From the NCBI GenBank assembly GCA_023390675.1, contig JAEWCK010000112.1, positions 1 through 5,484 on the forward strand: a stretch of DNA of 5,484 nt, in the 5' to 3' direction. Source of the DNA: Pseudomonadota bacterium. GTDB lineage: Bacteria > Pseudomonadota > Alphaproteobacteria > Sphingomonadales > Sphingomonadaceae. The notes beneath the pieces are model-generated. The model was given only the letters and a program-made list of their open reading frames with translations, did no database searches and was not told where the DNA came from. Shown here one piece after another: positions 1 through 5,484 of the stretch (its first letter is position 1; each line of letters begins with the position of its first letter). Position numbers and translations under genes: made by a program.

Positions 1-62
1 AGCGCGGCGAGCCCGAAGGTGCCGGCGAGGATGAGCGAGCGGCGATCGATGCGAAGCGTCAT
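1..62 (-). CDS. N-terminus of an exported protein with Tat-like leader (partial, cut by window edge)
   Basis: Reading the minus strand from the ATG at 60-62 gives MTLRIDRRSLILAGTFGLAA before the window ends. The paired arginines (residues 7-8) followed by S-L-I-L and a small hydrophobic stretch look like a twin-arginine (Tat) export leader, although the classical F at RRxF is replaced by L. An excellent Shine-Dalgarno, GGAGG (plus-strand complement at 70-74), sits 7 nt before the ATG, which makes the start secure. The gene is divergent from the glycosyltransferase at 217, with a 154-bp spacer. The mature protein lies outside the window, so its function cannot be read. Many Tat substrates of this style are phosphatases or oxidoreductases. 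A PhoD-type alkaline phosphatase is one possibility given the Pho-box-like site upstream, but that is a guess. Confidence 0.7.
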   Translation of the reverse strand, partial: MTLRIDRRSLILAGTFGLAA

Positions 63-101
63 GGCTGTCCCTCCGTTGGCCGCTTTCCCTGCGCGCCTTG
101 C

Positions 102-119
102 ATGGCGGGTTCGTGACAG
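102..119 (-). promoter_or_regulatory. candidate Pho box (PhoB site) upstream of the Tat-leader gene
   Basis: On the minus strand this reads CTGTCAC-GAAC-CCGCCAT. The known PhoB box is two CTGTCAT repeats separated by 4 bp. The first half matches 6 of 7 and the second 5 of 7, with exact 7-4-7 geometry. It ends about 40 nt before the ATG at 62, a sensible distance for an activator site. The spacer is less AT-rich than usual and no good -10 element follows, so this is only a candidate. Confidence 0.3.
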
Positions 120-216
120 CGGCTTGCCGCATCGCTAAGCATTCCGCGAATCGCTCGCAACTCGGTGCCGCAAAACCTATGGATTCCTGCCGCTTGCTCC
201 TCGAGGCCGGCATCTG

Positions 217-1767
217 ATGGCCACAAGGTCGGAGCTTCTGGCGGCGCGTCCCGCGCGGTTTCCCGACATTCTCGCTGCCTTTCGCGCGCTGCCGCGCTGG
301 GTCGCGCTGCTCGCCGCCGCCATGGCAGTGCGCGCGCTGACCTTTGGAAACCCCGTCGTCCATGTCGACGAGGAATTCTATTTCGTCACGGCACAGCAGA
401 TGCTCCACGGCGCGATCCCCTATGTCGACGTGTGGGACAGGAAGCCGATCGGGCTCTTCCTGCTCTATGTGCCCGCCGCCGCATTCGGCGTGCCAGCGGG
501 AATCTGGGTCTATCAGGCGATGGCGCTGGCGAGCGTGGTGGGAACCGCGCTGCTGATCGCGCGCCTCGCCGATCGCGCGGGGTGGCGGCGCGGTGCGCTG
601 CCGGTCGCCTTGCTCTACATCTTCATGCTCGGCTTCGGCGACGGGCAGGGCGGGCAAGCCCCCGTCTTCTACAATCTGCTGATGGCGCTCGCGGTGCTGA
701 TCGTCGCGCCGCAGCCCGACGACGCCGCGCATGCGCGCAGGCGCGTCGACCGCGCGATCGTCGCGATGGGGATCGTCGGCATCGCGATGCAGATCAAATA
801 TTCGGTGGTGTTCGAGGCGCTGTTCCTCGGGCTCTGGCTGGTCTGGCGCGAGTGGAACTTCAACACAAACCTGATCCACATCGCGCGGCGTGCGGCGATC
901 TGGGCGGCGATGATCTGGCTGCCGACGATCGTCGCGGGGCTGGTCTATGCCGGGATCGGGCATTGGGACGCATGGTTCTACGCCAATTTCGGATCCATCG
1001 TGGAGCGGCAGAGCGATCCGCCCTGGGTGCTGATCCGCGCCTTCCTCAAGATCGCGCTGATCATGGCGGTGCCGCTGATCGTGAGCGGGCTATCGCGCCA
1101 CGTGCCGGTCGGAGACAGGAGCGAGCATCCGGTGCGCGCTTTGCTGTTCGGCTGGCTGATCGCCTCGGTGATCGGGCTGCTCGTGTTCGGGAGCTGGTTC
1201 AACCATTATGCGCTGCCGGTGATGGTGCCGGCGAGCCTGTGCTGCGCAGGGTTCCTCGGCAGCACGCGGATCGGGCGGCAGGCCTTCGTGCCGATCATGC
1301 TGGTGATGGCGGCGACCGGCGGCGAATATACCGCGTGGAGCGCGATGTGGCACCGCGGCAATGCCGGGGAACTCGAGGCGCTGGCCGATGGTGTGGGACG
1401 CGGACCGGGCTGCCTCTACGTCTATTCGGGCAATGCGATCCTCTACAGCTATACCGGACGCTGCACCGTGACCCCGTGGATCTTCCCCAGCCATTTGTCG
1501 CGCGAGCGCGAGAACGGCGCGCTGGGCGTCGACCAGATCGAGGAAGTGCGCCGCATCTTCGCCGAGCCGCCGCAGACCGTGGTGATGCGCCCCGAATATT
1601 TCGGCGAGCGGCTGGAAGTGCGGCGCGTGGCGCTCGCTGAGATGGCGCGGCTGGGCTATCGCCTGAAGGGCAGCTGGCCGCTCGGCGACATCATGATCTC
1701 GGCCTATGAATTGCCTGCGACCGCGCGCGGGGAGCCGCCCCGCCTCGCCGCAAGAAGCCCCTCATAA
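217..1767 (+). CDS. GT-C fold membrane glycosyltransferase, PMT/ArnT-like (GT39/GT83 type)
   Basis: The 516-residue product has about 11-12 predicted membrane segments (the first near residues 27-44, the last near 355-369) and a soluble C-terminal part from about 371. Just after the first membrane segment comes HVDEE (49-53). An acidic residue in this first external loop is the catalytic position of GT-C enzymes such as ArnT and PMT. It is followed by WDRKPIG (73-79), equivalent to the KPP motif of the family. FNHYALPVMVP (328-338) resembles the H-Y-x-L-P segment of PMT_2 proteins. Such enzymes move a sugar from a polyprenyl-phosphate carrier to a lipid, glycan or protein on the periplasmic face; substrate and acceptor are unknown here. 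The ATG at 217 has only a weak GAGG 10 nt upstream, but an in-frame TAA at 136 and no good alternative leave it as the best start. The ATG at 322 would delete most of the first membrane segment. The 3' end overlaps the convergent GT4 gene by 64 bp. Confidence 0.88.
   Translation: MATRSELLAARPARFPDILAAFRALPRWVALLAAAMAVRALTFGNPVVHVDEEFYFVTAQQMLHGAIPYVDVWDRKPIGLFLLYVPAAAFGVPAGIWVYQAMALASVVGTALLIARLADRAGWRRGALPVALLYIFMLGFGDGQGGQAPVFYNLLMALAVLIVAPQPDDAAHARRRVDRAIVAMGIVGIAMQIKYSVVFEALFLGLWLVWREWNFNTNLIHIARRAAIWAAMIWLPTIVAGLVYAGIGHWDAWFYANFGSIVERQSDPPWVLIRAFLKIALIMAVPLIVSGLSRHVPVGDRSEHPVRALLFGWLIASVIGLLVFGSWFNHYALPVMVPASLCCAGFLGSTRIGRQAFVPIMLVMAATGGEYTAWSAMWHRGNAGELEALADGVGRGPGCLYVYSGNAILYSYTGRCTVTPWIFPSHLSRERENGALGVDQIEEVRRIFAEPPQTVVMRPEYFGERLEVRRVALAEMARLGYRLKGSWPLGDIMISAYELPATARGEPPRLAARSPS
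1704..1767. other. 64-bp tail-to-tail overlap of two convergent coding regions
   Basis: The plus-strand GT-C gene stops with TAA at 1765-1767 and the minus-strand GT4 gene stops with TAG (complement at 1704-1706). Both codon runs continue through these bases, so about the last 20 residues of each protein are encoded on opposite strands of the same DNA. Both tails are rich in A, R, G and P and look non-catalytic. There is no room for a separate bidirectional terminator, so transcripts must read into each other or end inside a coding region. Confidence 0.85.
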
Positions 1768-2903
1768 TAGGCCATCAATTCGGCGGTGTGATCGTAATCG
1801 CTGCGGACCTTGCCCGCGGCGACGCGCGCCGCGGCGCGCAGGATTGCGGGCTCGCGCGTGAACATGCGGCGGATCGCATCGGCCGCCGAATAGGCATCGC
1901 GCGCGGCATAGGTCTCGGCGAAGAGCGGATCGGCGATCTCGGCGAAGCCGCCCTCGTCGGGGCCGATCAGCGGCAGGCCAGAGGCGAGCGCTTCCGACGC
2001 GACGAGGCCGAAGGGCTCGGCGTCCGATCCGTGGATGAGCGCGTCGCAGCTCGCCATGATCCGCGACAGGCGGACGCGATCATAGACCGGACGGAAGATC
2101 TTGATGTGCGGGCTGTCCGCGATCCGCTTCTCGAGCGCGCCGCGCTGCGGGCCGTCGCCGATCAGGACGAGTCCGACGGGGAGATCGTTGGCGGCGGCCT
2201 CGACCGCGTCGATCACCAGCGGCCAGCGCTTTTCCTTGTGATGGCGGCCGAGGCCGAGGAGCAGATGCGCTTCGGGCGGCAGCCCCAGCTGGGCGAGCAA
2301 AGCGACGCGGAGATTCTCGTCGCGCAGATCGGGCGAGAACCAGCTCCGCTCGATCCCCAGGGGCATCGAGGCGTCGACATGCTGGCCGCGGCGGCGGAAG
2401 CGCTTGGCGAGCGCGGGGCCATTGGTGACGAATGCATCGTACTTGGCGAGGAAGCGGTTCATGTAGCGCGTGTACCAGTCGAACGCGCGCTCGACCTGGA
2501 CCGGAGTCGCCACCGCATCGAGCCAGCGCTGCGGATAGGCGCCGATCTGGTCGCCATGCGCGAAGAAGACCTTGAGCGCGTCGCCCTGCCAGTTGCCGAC
2601 GGTCCAGGCTGGACGCCAGGGCGAGCTGCACTCGACGATGTCGGGCTTCAGCTCGTCGAGCAGGTTCCAGATCGGCTCGTCATGGACGAAGATCCCGTAA
2701 TTGCGATCGACGATCAGCGGGGGCGACTTCATCCAGTGGATGCGGCCCCCGCCGGGACGATCCTCGATCGAATTCTCGAGCGCGGGCGCAAGAACGATCA
2801 GCTCATGGCCCATATCGGCCATGATCCCCATCTTGCGATCGAGATAAGTGCGCACGCCCCCGCCGGTGGGCGAGTAATATTCGTTGACGTCGACGATGCG
2901 CAT
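1704..2903 (-). CDS. GT4-family glycosyltransferase (GT-B fold)
   Basis: The product is 399 residues, a normal length for GT4 enzymes, which transfer a sugar from a nucleotide-sugar donor with retention of configuration. The N-terminal domain opens with MRIVDV, then the glycine-rich loop GGGV (14-17). The C-terminal donor domain carries GRHHKEKR (219-226), GDGP (249-252) and the E-x7-E signature (E296, E304) in EPFGLVASEALASGLP. No membrane segment or signal peptide is seen, so it should act in the cytoplasm or at the inner membrane face. I chose the ATG at 2901-2903 because GAGGG (complement at 2912-2916) lies 8 nt upstream and the protein fold begins there. The frame stays open for 77 codons further upstream, but that stretch reads as low-complexity R/S/A sequence inside the neighbouring gene. 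It is the last gene of a three-gene unit, 16 bp after the DUF2141-like gene. The acceptor is unknown; a lipid or lipid-linked glycan is the likely class. Confidence 0.9.
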   Translation of the reverse strand: MRIVDVNEYYSPTGGGVRTYLDRKMGIMADMGHELIVLAPALENSIEDRPGGGRIHWMKSPPLIVDRNYGIFVHDEPIWNLLDELKPDIVECSSPWRPAWTVGNWQGDALKVFFAHGDQIGAYPQRWLDAVATPVQVERAFDWYTRYMNRFLAKYDAFVTNGPALAKRFRRRGQHVDASMPLGIERSWFSPDLRDENLRVALLAQLGLPPEAHLLLGLGRHHKEKRWPLVIDAVEAAANDLPVGLVLIGDGPQRGALEKRIADSPHIKIFRPVYDRVRLSRIMASCDALIHGSDAEPFGLVASEALASGLPLIGPDEGGFAEIADPLFAETYAARDAYSAADAIRRMFTREPAILRAAARVAAGKVRSDYDHTAELMAYYEGLLAARRGGSPRAVAGNS

Positions 2904-2911
2904 GGTTTCGG

Positions 2912-2916
2912 CCCTC
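2912..2916 (-). promoter_or_regulatory. ribosome binding site fixing the GT4 start at 2903
   Basis: On the minus strand GAGGG lies 8 nt before the ATG at 2903, in the 16-bp gap after the TAG stop of the preceding gene (complement at 2920-2922). It supports the shorter 399-residue protein over an extension running back through the upstream gene. Confidence 0.65.
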
Positions 2917-2919
2917 GTC

Positions 2920-3429
2920 CTACAACGGCCCGAAGCCGCCAAGGCCCCGGAGATATTGCGCTCGGATCGTGATCTGGCCGCCCCGCGGTGCGATGTTGAC
3001 CAATGCCTGACGGACCTTGGGACGGCTACGGCCGAGGCGCTGGTTGCTCGGCAGGCCGGCGCCGTCTTCCCAGAAGTTGAACTTGTTCTTGCCGTCGCGG
3101 TCGTGGGTGAAGAGCACCGCCCAGAGGCCGGCATAGGGCGCGCGGATGCAGATGCGCACCGGCCCCGATTGCGGCACCGGCGCCCAGACGCGGCGCATCT
3201 GCTTGCCTTCCTTCTTGATCAGCGTGTCGTCGCGAAGGAAATCGGTCTCGTTGGGCGGATAGATCTCGACCTTCAGCCGGCCGGTGCGATCCTTCAGCCC
3301 CTCGACATTGACGTAGAGGTGGACACCGCCCGGATAGGCGCAGCTTCCGTCGACCGGATCCTGCTGGACGGGCTCGGCCGCGCCAAGCAGCAGCGAACCC
3401 GCGAGCGCGAGGGCAAGCGCGCGGATCAT
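2920..3429 (-). CDS. small exported protein, DUF2141-like
   Basis: This 169-residue protein begins with a clear Sec signal peptide (MIRALALALAGSLLLGAA, likely cleaved near residue 18), so the mature protein of about 150 residues should be periplasmic or outer-membrane associated. The body is beta-strand-rich: HLYVNVEGL (37-45), GRLKVEIYP (50-58), then WAVLFTHDRDGKNKF (103-117) and GLPSNQ (125-130). This order, with a strand pair, an HDxDGxxK-type loop and a GxPSN segment near the C-terminus, is what I recall of the DUF2141 family, whose function is unknown. C30 and C94 are the only cysteines in the mature part and could form a disulfide. Its ATG overlaps the TGA of the upstream membrane-protein gene as ATGA, so translation is probably coupled. 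AAGG-type sequences just before the ATG may serve as the ribosome site. The placement between a membrane protein and a GT4 enzyme suggests an envelope role, but no activity can be assigned. Confidence 0.82.
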   Translation of the reverse strand: MIRALALALAGSLLLGAAEPVQQDPVDGSCAYPGGVHLYVNVEGLKDRTGRLKVEIYPPNETDFLRDDTLIKKEGKQMRRVWAPVPQSGPVRICIRAPYAGLWAVLFTHDRDGKNKFNFWEDGAGLPSNQRLGRSRPKVRQALVNIAPRGGQITIRAQYLRGLGGFGPL

Positions 3430-4358
3430 GCCTTTTGCCTTGCAAGCAGCGCCTGGACGCTGAACCCGGCGATCAGGGCGACGTGCGCGAGCAGGGTGAG
3501 CGCAGCGATCAGTGCCATCAGCTCGGTGAGCGCCTGGCCCTGGCCGATGACGATTCCGGCGATGAACGAGAAAGCGAGTTCCTTGCTCGGCACCAGCGGC
3601 AGGCGCCACACCAGCAGCCGGCCCGCGGCCATCAGCAGCCACACCCCCATCGAAACCTGCGGCATCGCGAAATGCCACGCGCAGGCGACGAGCAGCGAGC
3701 CGACGAGGATACGCGCGCAATGCATGCCGAATACCCACCAAAGCTCGCTCTTCGGCAGCGAGAAGACGCGCTTGGAGAAGATCAGGAACGGCACCGACAT
3801 CAAGACGAGTATCGCTACCGAGCCGAGCGCATAATATTGATAGGTCGGCGTCAGCACGCCGAGATAGAGCGGCAGCACCGCCACCATCATCACCAGCGTG
3901 ATCGCATTGCCCGAGATGGCGGACAGGATCATCACGTCCTTGACCGCGCCGAAGGGCGCCGCGACCATCTGGGTGCGCTGCCGCGCCCAGGCGTAGAAAT
4001 AGGCCTCGCCCGAATAGCCGAGCAGCACTTCGTTCGAGATGCGCTTCTTGTGGAGCGCGGCGAGCCCGGCAAGCGGAATCCGCCACAGCCGCCGGAAGAT
4101 GATGTAGTCGAAGGTCGGCGGCGCGAGATAATAGATTGCGAAGGCGGCATAGAAGAGCGGGTTGCCCGGCAGCGTGCGCGACAGCCCCGCCAGCCCCGAG
4201 CCGAACAGCTCGCGGCCGAGCGCGACGATCATCAGCAGCGTCAGCGCGCCGCCGAGGAAGACCGGCCAGCGGCGCTTGACCTTCTCGACGGGCTCGAGGC
4301 CCGCGAGATCGGGCACTGCCGCGAGCGGTGGCGCGGCTTCGACAACGCTGGTGTTCAC
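3426..4358 (-). CDS. polytopic inner-membrane protein, possibly LPG-synthase/flippase-like (UPF0104-type)
   Basis: With the GTG start at 4356-4358 the protein has 310 residues: a 30-residue polar N-terminal tail ending in KVKRR, then about eight hydrophobic segments (near 32-50, 66-88, 143-166, 177-195, 208-228, 235-250, 260-275, 278-302). A long loop at 89-140 holds RRLWRIPL, KKRISNEVLLGYSGEAYF and PFGAVKD. The GxxGE pattern (114-118) followed by a conserved-looking PFGAVKD (135-141) and a Gly-Asn in the next segment recalls the layout of the UPF0104/LPG-synthase membrane domain, but this is a distant resemblance by eye. The start could also be a TTG at 4400, but that has no ribosome site, whereas GGAGG lies 5 nt before the GTG. 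It is the first gene of the minus-strand unit and its TGA overlaps the next ATG by 4 nt. Lipid or lipid-linked sugar movement is a plausible role, not a demonstrated one. Confidence 0.75.
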   Translation of the reverse strand: MNTSVVEAAPPLAAVPDLAGLEPVEKVKRRWPVFLGGALTLLMIVALGRELFGSGLAGLSRTLPGNPLFYAAFAIYYLAPPTFDYIIFRRLWRIPLAGLAALHKKRISNEVLLGYSGEAYFYAWARQRTQMVAAPFGAVKDVMILSAISGNAITLVMMVAVLPLYLGVLTPTYQYYALGSVAILVLMSVPFLIFSKRVFSLPKSELWWVFGMHCARILVGSLLVACAWHFAMPQVSMGVWLLMAAGRLLVWRLPLVPSKELAFSFIAGIVIGQGQALTELMALIAALTLLAHVALIAGFSVQALLARQKA

Positions 4359-4363
4359 CGAAG

Positions 4364-4368
4364 CCTCC
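4364..4368 (-). promoter_or_regulatory. ribosome binding site deciding the GTG start of the membrane-protein gene
   Basis: On the minus strand GGAGG lies 5 nt before the GTG whose complement is at 4356-4358. The longer alternative, TTG at 4400, is preceded by no purine-rich site, and the 14 residues it would add are unremarkable. The GTG is therefore the preferred start. Confidence 0.7.
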
Positions 4369-4488
4369 GGATTAATTCCATGCACGGACGTGGTTTCCAA
4401 TACCCGGTAACGGGCGAAATTCGTTTCGTTTCCGCGTCTTGCTTCGCACCAGCCCCTGATAAGCCGACGTGGGACGCGCTGAATCGCA

Positions 4489-4540
4489 GCGAAATGCGGT
4501 TTATTGCGGGGGCGATCTGGGCTTTAAGATGGCATTTCGC
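4489..4540. repeat. perfect 9-bp inverted repeat flanking the candidate promoter
   Basis: GCGAAATGC at 4489-4497 is exactly mirrored by GCATTTCGC at 4532-4540. The arms are separated by 34 bp and are 43 bp centre to centre, close to four helical turns, so both would face the same side of the DNA. The right arm abuts the ribosome site (AAGGG, 4541-4545) of the downstream glycosyltransferase and overlaps its probable transcription start. An operator pair is a reasonable reading; a stem in DNA or RNA is the alternative. Confidence 0.5.
4504..4530 (+). promoter_or_regulatory. weak candidate promoter for the right-hand glycosyltransferase
   Basis: TAAGAT (4525-4530) matches the -10 consensus at 4 of 6 positions, and TTGCGG (4504-4509) the -35 at 3 of 6, but the spacing of 15 bp is short. 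A start near 4537 would leave a leader of about a dozen bases. It is offered only because it is the best pair in the spacer for the plus strand and lies between the inverted-repeat arms. Confidence 0.2.
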
Positions 4541-4548
4541 AAGGGTCT

Positions 4549-4584
4549 ATGTTGCACTGCACCTATTCCGAAACTGCACAACAT
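4549..4584 (+). promoter_or_regulatory. possible hairpin containing the start codon of the right-hand glycosyltransferase
   Basis: ATGTTGCA (4549-4556) can pair with TGCA+ACAT of 4575-4584, leaving a two-base CA bulge and an 18-nt loop. The start codon itself would be in the stem. ACTGCAC also occurs twice as a direct repeat (4556-4562 and 4573-4579). The stem is AT-rich and short, so it may be only a chance fold. Confidence 0.2.
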
Positions 4585-5484
4585 ATCCTGATCTACGCCC
4601 AGCGGCTGCAGGGAGGCGGGGTCGAGAGGGCGATGCTGCGCATGGCCGACGGGTGGCTCGCGGCCGGGCGGCGCGTGACTCTGGTGCTGGGCAGCAGGGA
4701 AGGGCCGCTGGCCACGGAGATACCCGACGGCGTCGAGCTGATCGAGCTGGGAAGCGGCAGGCATGGCGCGCTGCTTGGCCTGCCCGCCCATGTCCGCGCC
4801 ATCGGGCCCGATCTGATCTTCTGCCCGGGCAACCACTATACGGGGATCGCGGCATGGACTCGGCTGCGGCTGGGCAAGGCCTGCCCGCCGATCGTCGCCA
4901 AGGTCTCGAATGCACTGGTGCGCCCCGAGTTGAGCGCGGGCGCGGCGTGGCGTTACCGGCGCTGGCTGCGGCTGCATCCGCGCTTCCTCGATCATGTCGT
5001 GGCGATGACGCCCGCGATGGCCGAAGAGGCGATGCGCGAGATGGGGATGCCGGCCGAGCGCGTGAGCGTGATCGCCAATCCGCCCGCCCTTCCCCGGCCC
5101 GACGCCGCGCCGGTGGCGCTGCCCGAAGGGCGCTATCTGATCGGGGTGGGCCGGCTGGAGCCGCAGAAGCGCTGGGACCGGCTGATCGCGGCGCTGCCGC
5201 GGCTGGCCGACCGCGAGGTCAAGCTGGTGATCCTCGGTGAAGGCGGCGCGCGCGCGGCGCTGGAGGCGCAGGCGGCTACGCTGGGGCTCGGCGAGCGCGT
5301 GACGATGCCGGGGCATGCGGGCGATCCGCTCCCGGCATTGCGCGGCGCCACGGTCGCAGTGCTGACCTCGGACTTCGAAGGCGTGCCGGGGGTGCTGCGC
5401 GAGGCGCTGTCGGTGGGGACGCCGGTGGTCGCGACCGAATCCTCGGTCGCGGTGCGCGAGATCGTCGCTTCGCCCGAGCTGGGC
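4549..5484 (+). CDS. GT4-family glycosyltransferase (partial, runs off the right edge)
   Basis: The frame is open for 312 codons from the ATG at 4549 to the window end; GT4 enzymes usually run to 350-400 residues, so only the C-terminal end should be missing. The N-terminal domain begins HILIYAQRLQGGGVERAM (12-29), with the acceptor-side GGGVERAM loop. The donor domain has NPP (177-179), GRLEPQKRWD (201-210, with the K/R expected at the donor phosphates), LGEG (229-232) and the E-x7-E pair E277/E285 in DFEGVPGVLREALSVGTPVV. It should use a nucleotide sugar in the cytoplasm. Apart from shared family motifs it does not resemble the GT4 enzyme at 1704-2903, so a recent duplication is unlikely. 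An in-frame TAA at 4525 limits the start. AAGGG at 4541-4545 is only 3 nt from the ATG, so a TTG start at 4552 (6 nt) is possible. The first 11 residues precede the usual family N-terminus. Confidence 0.88.
   Translation, partial: MLHCTYSETAQHILIYAQRLQGGGVERAMLRMADGWLAAGRRVTLVLGSREGPLATEIPDGVELIELGSGRHGALLGLPAHVRAIGPDLIFCPGNHYTGIAAWTRLRLGKACPPIVAKVSNALVRPELSAGAAWRYRRWLRLHPRFLDHVVAMTPAMAEEAMREMGMPAERVSVIANPPALPRPDAAPVALPEGRYLIGVGRLEPQKRWDRLIAALPRLADREVKLVILGEGGARAALEAQAATLGLGERVTMPGHAGDPLPALRGATVAVLTSDFEGVPGVLREALSVGTPVVATESSVAVREIVASPELG

Larger units (their letters stand above)
4359..4548. other. divergent intergenic spacer, AT-richer than the genes
   Basis: These 190 bp separate the outward-facing starts of the membrane-protein unit (minus) and the right-hand glycosyltransferase (plus), so both promoters should lie here. 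The sequence has more A/T runs than the flanking genes. It holds three GCGAAAT words: 4414-4420 and 4489-4495 direct, and 4534-4540 inverted. There is also a small potential hairpin, CGAAA-TTCG-TTTCG, at 4415-4428. I found no convincing -35/-10 pair for the minus-strand unit. No small open frame with a ribosome site was recognised. Confidence 0.7.

Noticed and set aside
165..1640. Plus-strand open frame of 491 codons inside the GT-C gene
   Set aside because: Its translation is arginine/alanine-rich low-complexity sequence without motifs, and it is offset from the frame that carries the clear membrane segments and GT-C motifs. Long empty frames are expected in DNA this rich in GC.
1788..2972. 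Plus-strand open frame of 394 codons opposite the GT4 gene
   Set aside because: It lies entirely antisense to codons with strong GT4 motifs, and its composition (many R, D, E, A without a hydrophobic core) fits an antisense shadow.
2904..3134. 77-codon N-terminal extension of the minus-strand GT4
   Set aside because: It overlaps the DUF2141-like gene in another frame, is low-complexity, and the ATG at 2903 has a good ribosome site and the expected family N-terminus.
4404..4428. Small inverted repeats CCCG-GTAA-CGGG and CGAAA-TTCG-TTTCG as a terminator or attenuator
   Set aside because: The stems are only 4-5 bp, there is no T-run, and the spacer lies between divergent gene starts, where a terminator is not expected.
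3435..5240. Plus-strand open frame of 601 codons spanning the membrane-protein gene, the spacer and part of the right-hand GT4
   Set aside because: Its sequence is Q/H/R/D-rich antisense to a hydrophobic protein and then changes to arginine/alanine repeats out of frame with the GT4 motifs. No ribosome site or domain was seen.
4501..5316. Minus-strand open frame of 271 codons opposite the right-hand GT4
   Set aside because: It is antisense to a motif-rich coding region; its P/R/H/Q-rich translation shows no domain.
1..5484. CRISPR array, tRNA or rRNA gene, insertion sequence or phage segment
   Set aside because: I saw no regularly spaced repeats, no cloverleaf with a T-loop GTTCGAATC-like core, no transposase or integrase motifs and no terminal repeats with target duplications.

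Overview
The window is GC-rich (roughly two thirds GC by eye), with dense genes and codon use dominated by GCG, CTG, CGC, TCG and GAT. The protein styles are typical of alphaproteobacteria. The best guess from these features is a sphingomonad (Sphingomonadales), inferred without any database comparison. No RNA gene, insertion sequence or CRISPR array was seen.

Layout. The left edge (1-62, minus) is the first 20 codons of a secreted-protein gene with a twin-arginine-like leader and a strong ribosome binding site. A candidate Pho box lies upstream of it. Divergent from it, 217-1767 (plus) encodes a complete polytopic GT-C glycosyltransferase of the PMT/ArnT (GT39/GT83-like) type. Its 3' end overlaps by 64 bp the 3' end of the convergent minus-strand gene 1704-2903, a GT4-type (GT-B fold) glycosyltransferase. 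That gene is the last of a tight three-gene minus-strand unit. The unit is read as membrane protein (3426-4358), then an exported DUF2141-like small protein (2920-3429), then the GT4 enzyme. The first pair overlap by ATGA and the second pair are 16 bp apart. A 190-bp divergent spacer (4359-4548) follows, AT-richer than the genes, with a perfect 9-bp inverted repeat around a weak candidate promoter. From 4549 to the right edge runs a second, unrelated-looking GT4-type glycosyltransferase (312 codons visible, open at the edge).

How the genes may work together. Two cytoplasmic nucleotide-sugar-type GT4 enzymes, a polyprenyl-phosphate-sugar-type GT-C enzyme, a polytopic membrane protein distantly resembling the LPG-synthase/flippase-like (UPF0104) group, and a small exported protein all sit within 5.5 kb. 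The simplest reading is a small locus for making and finishing a cell-envelope glycolipid or glycan. The families support this; the product, the acceptor and the order of steps cannot be read from the sequence. No defence, phage or mobile system is visible. The most distinctive item is the coupled membrane protein-DUF2141-GT4 unit, for which I know no described function.
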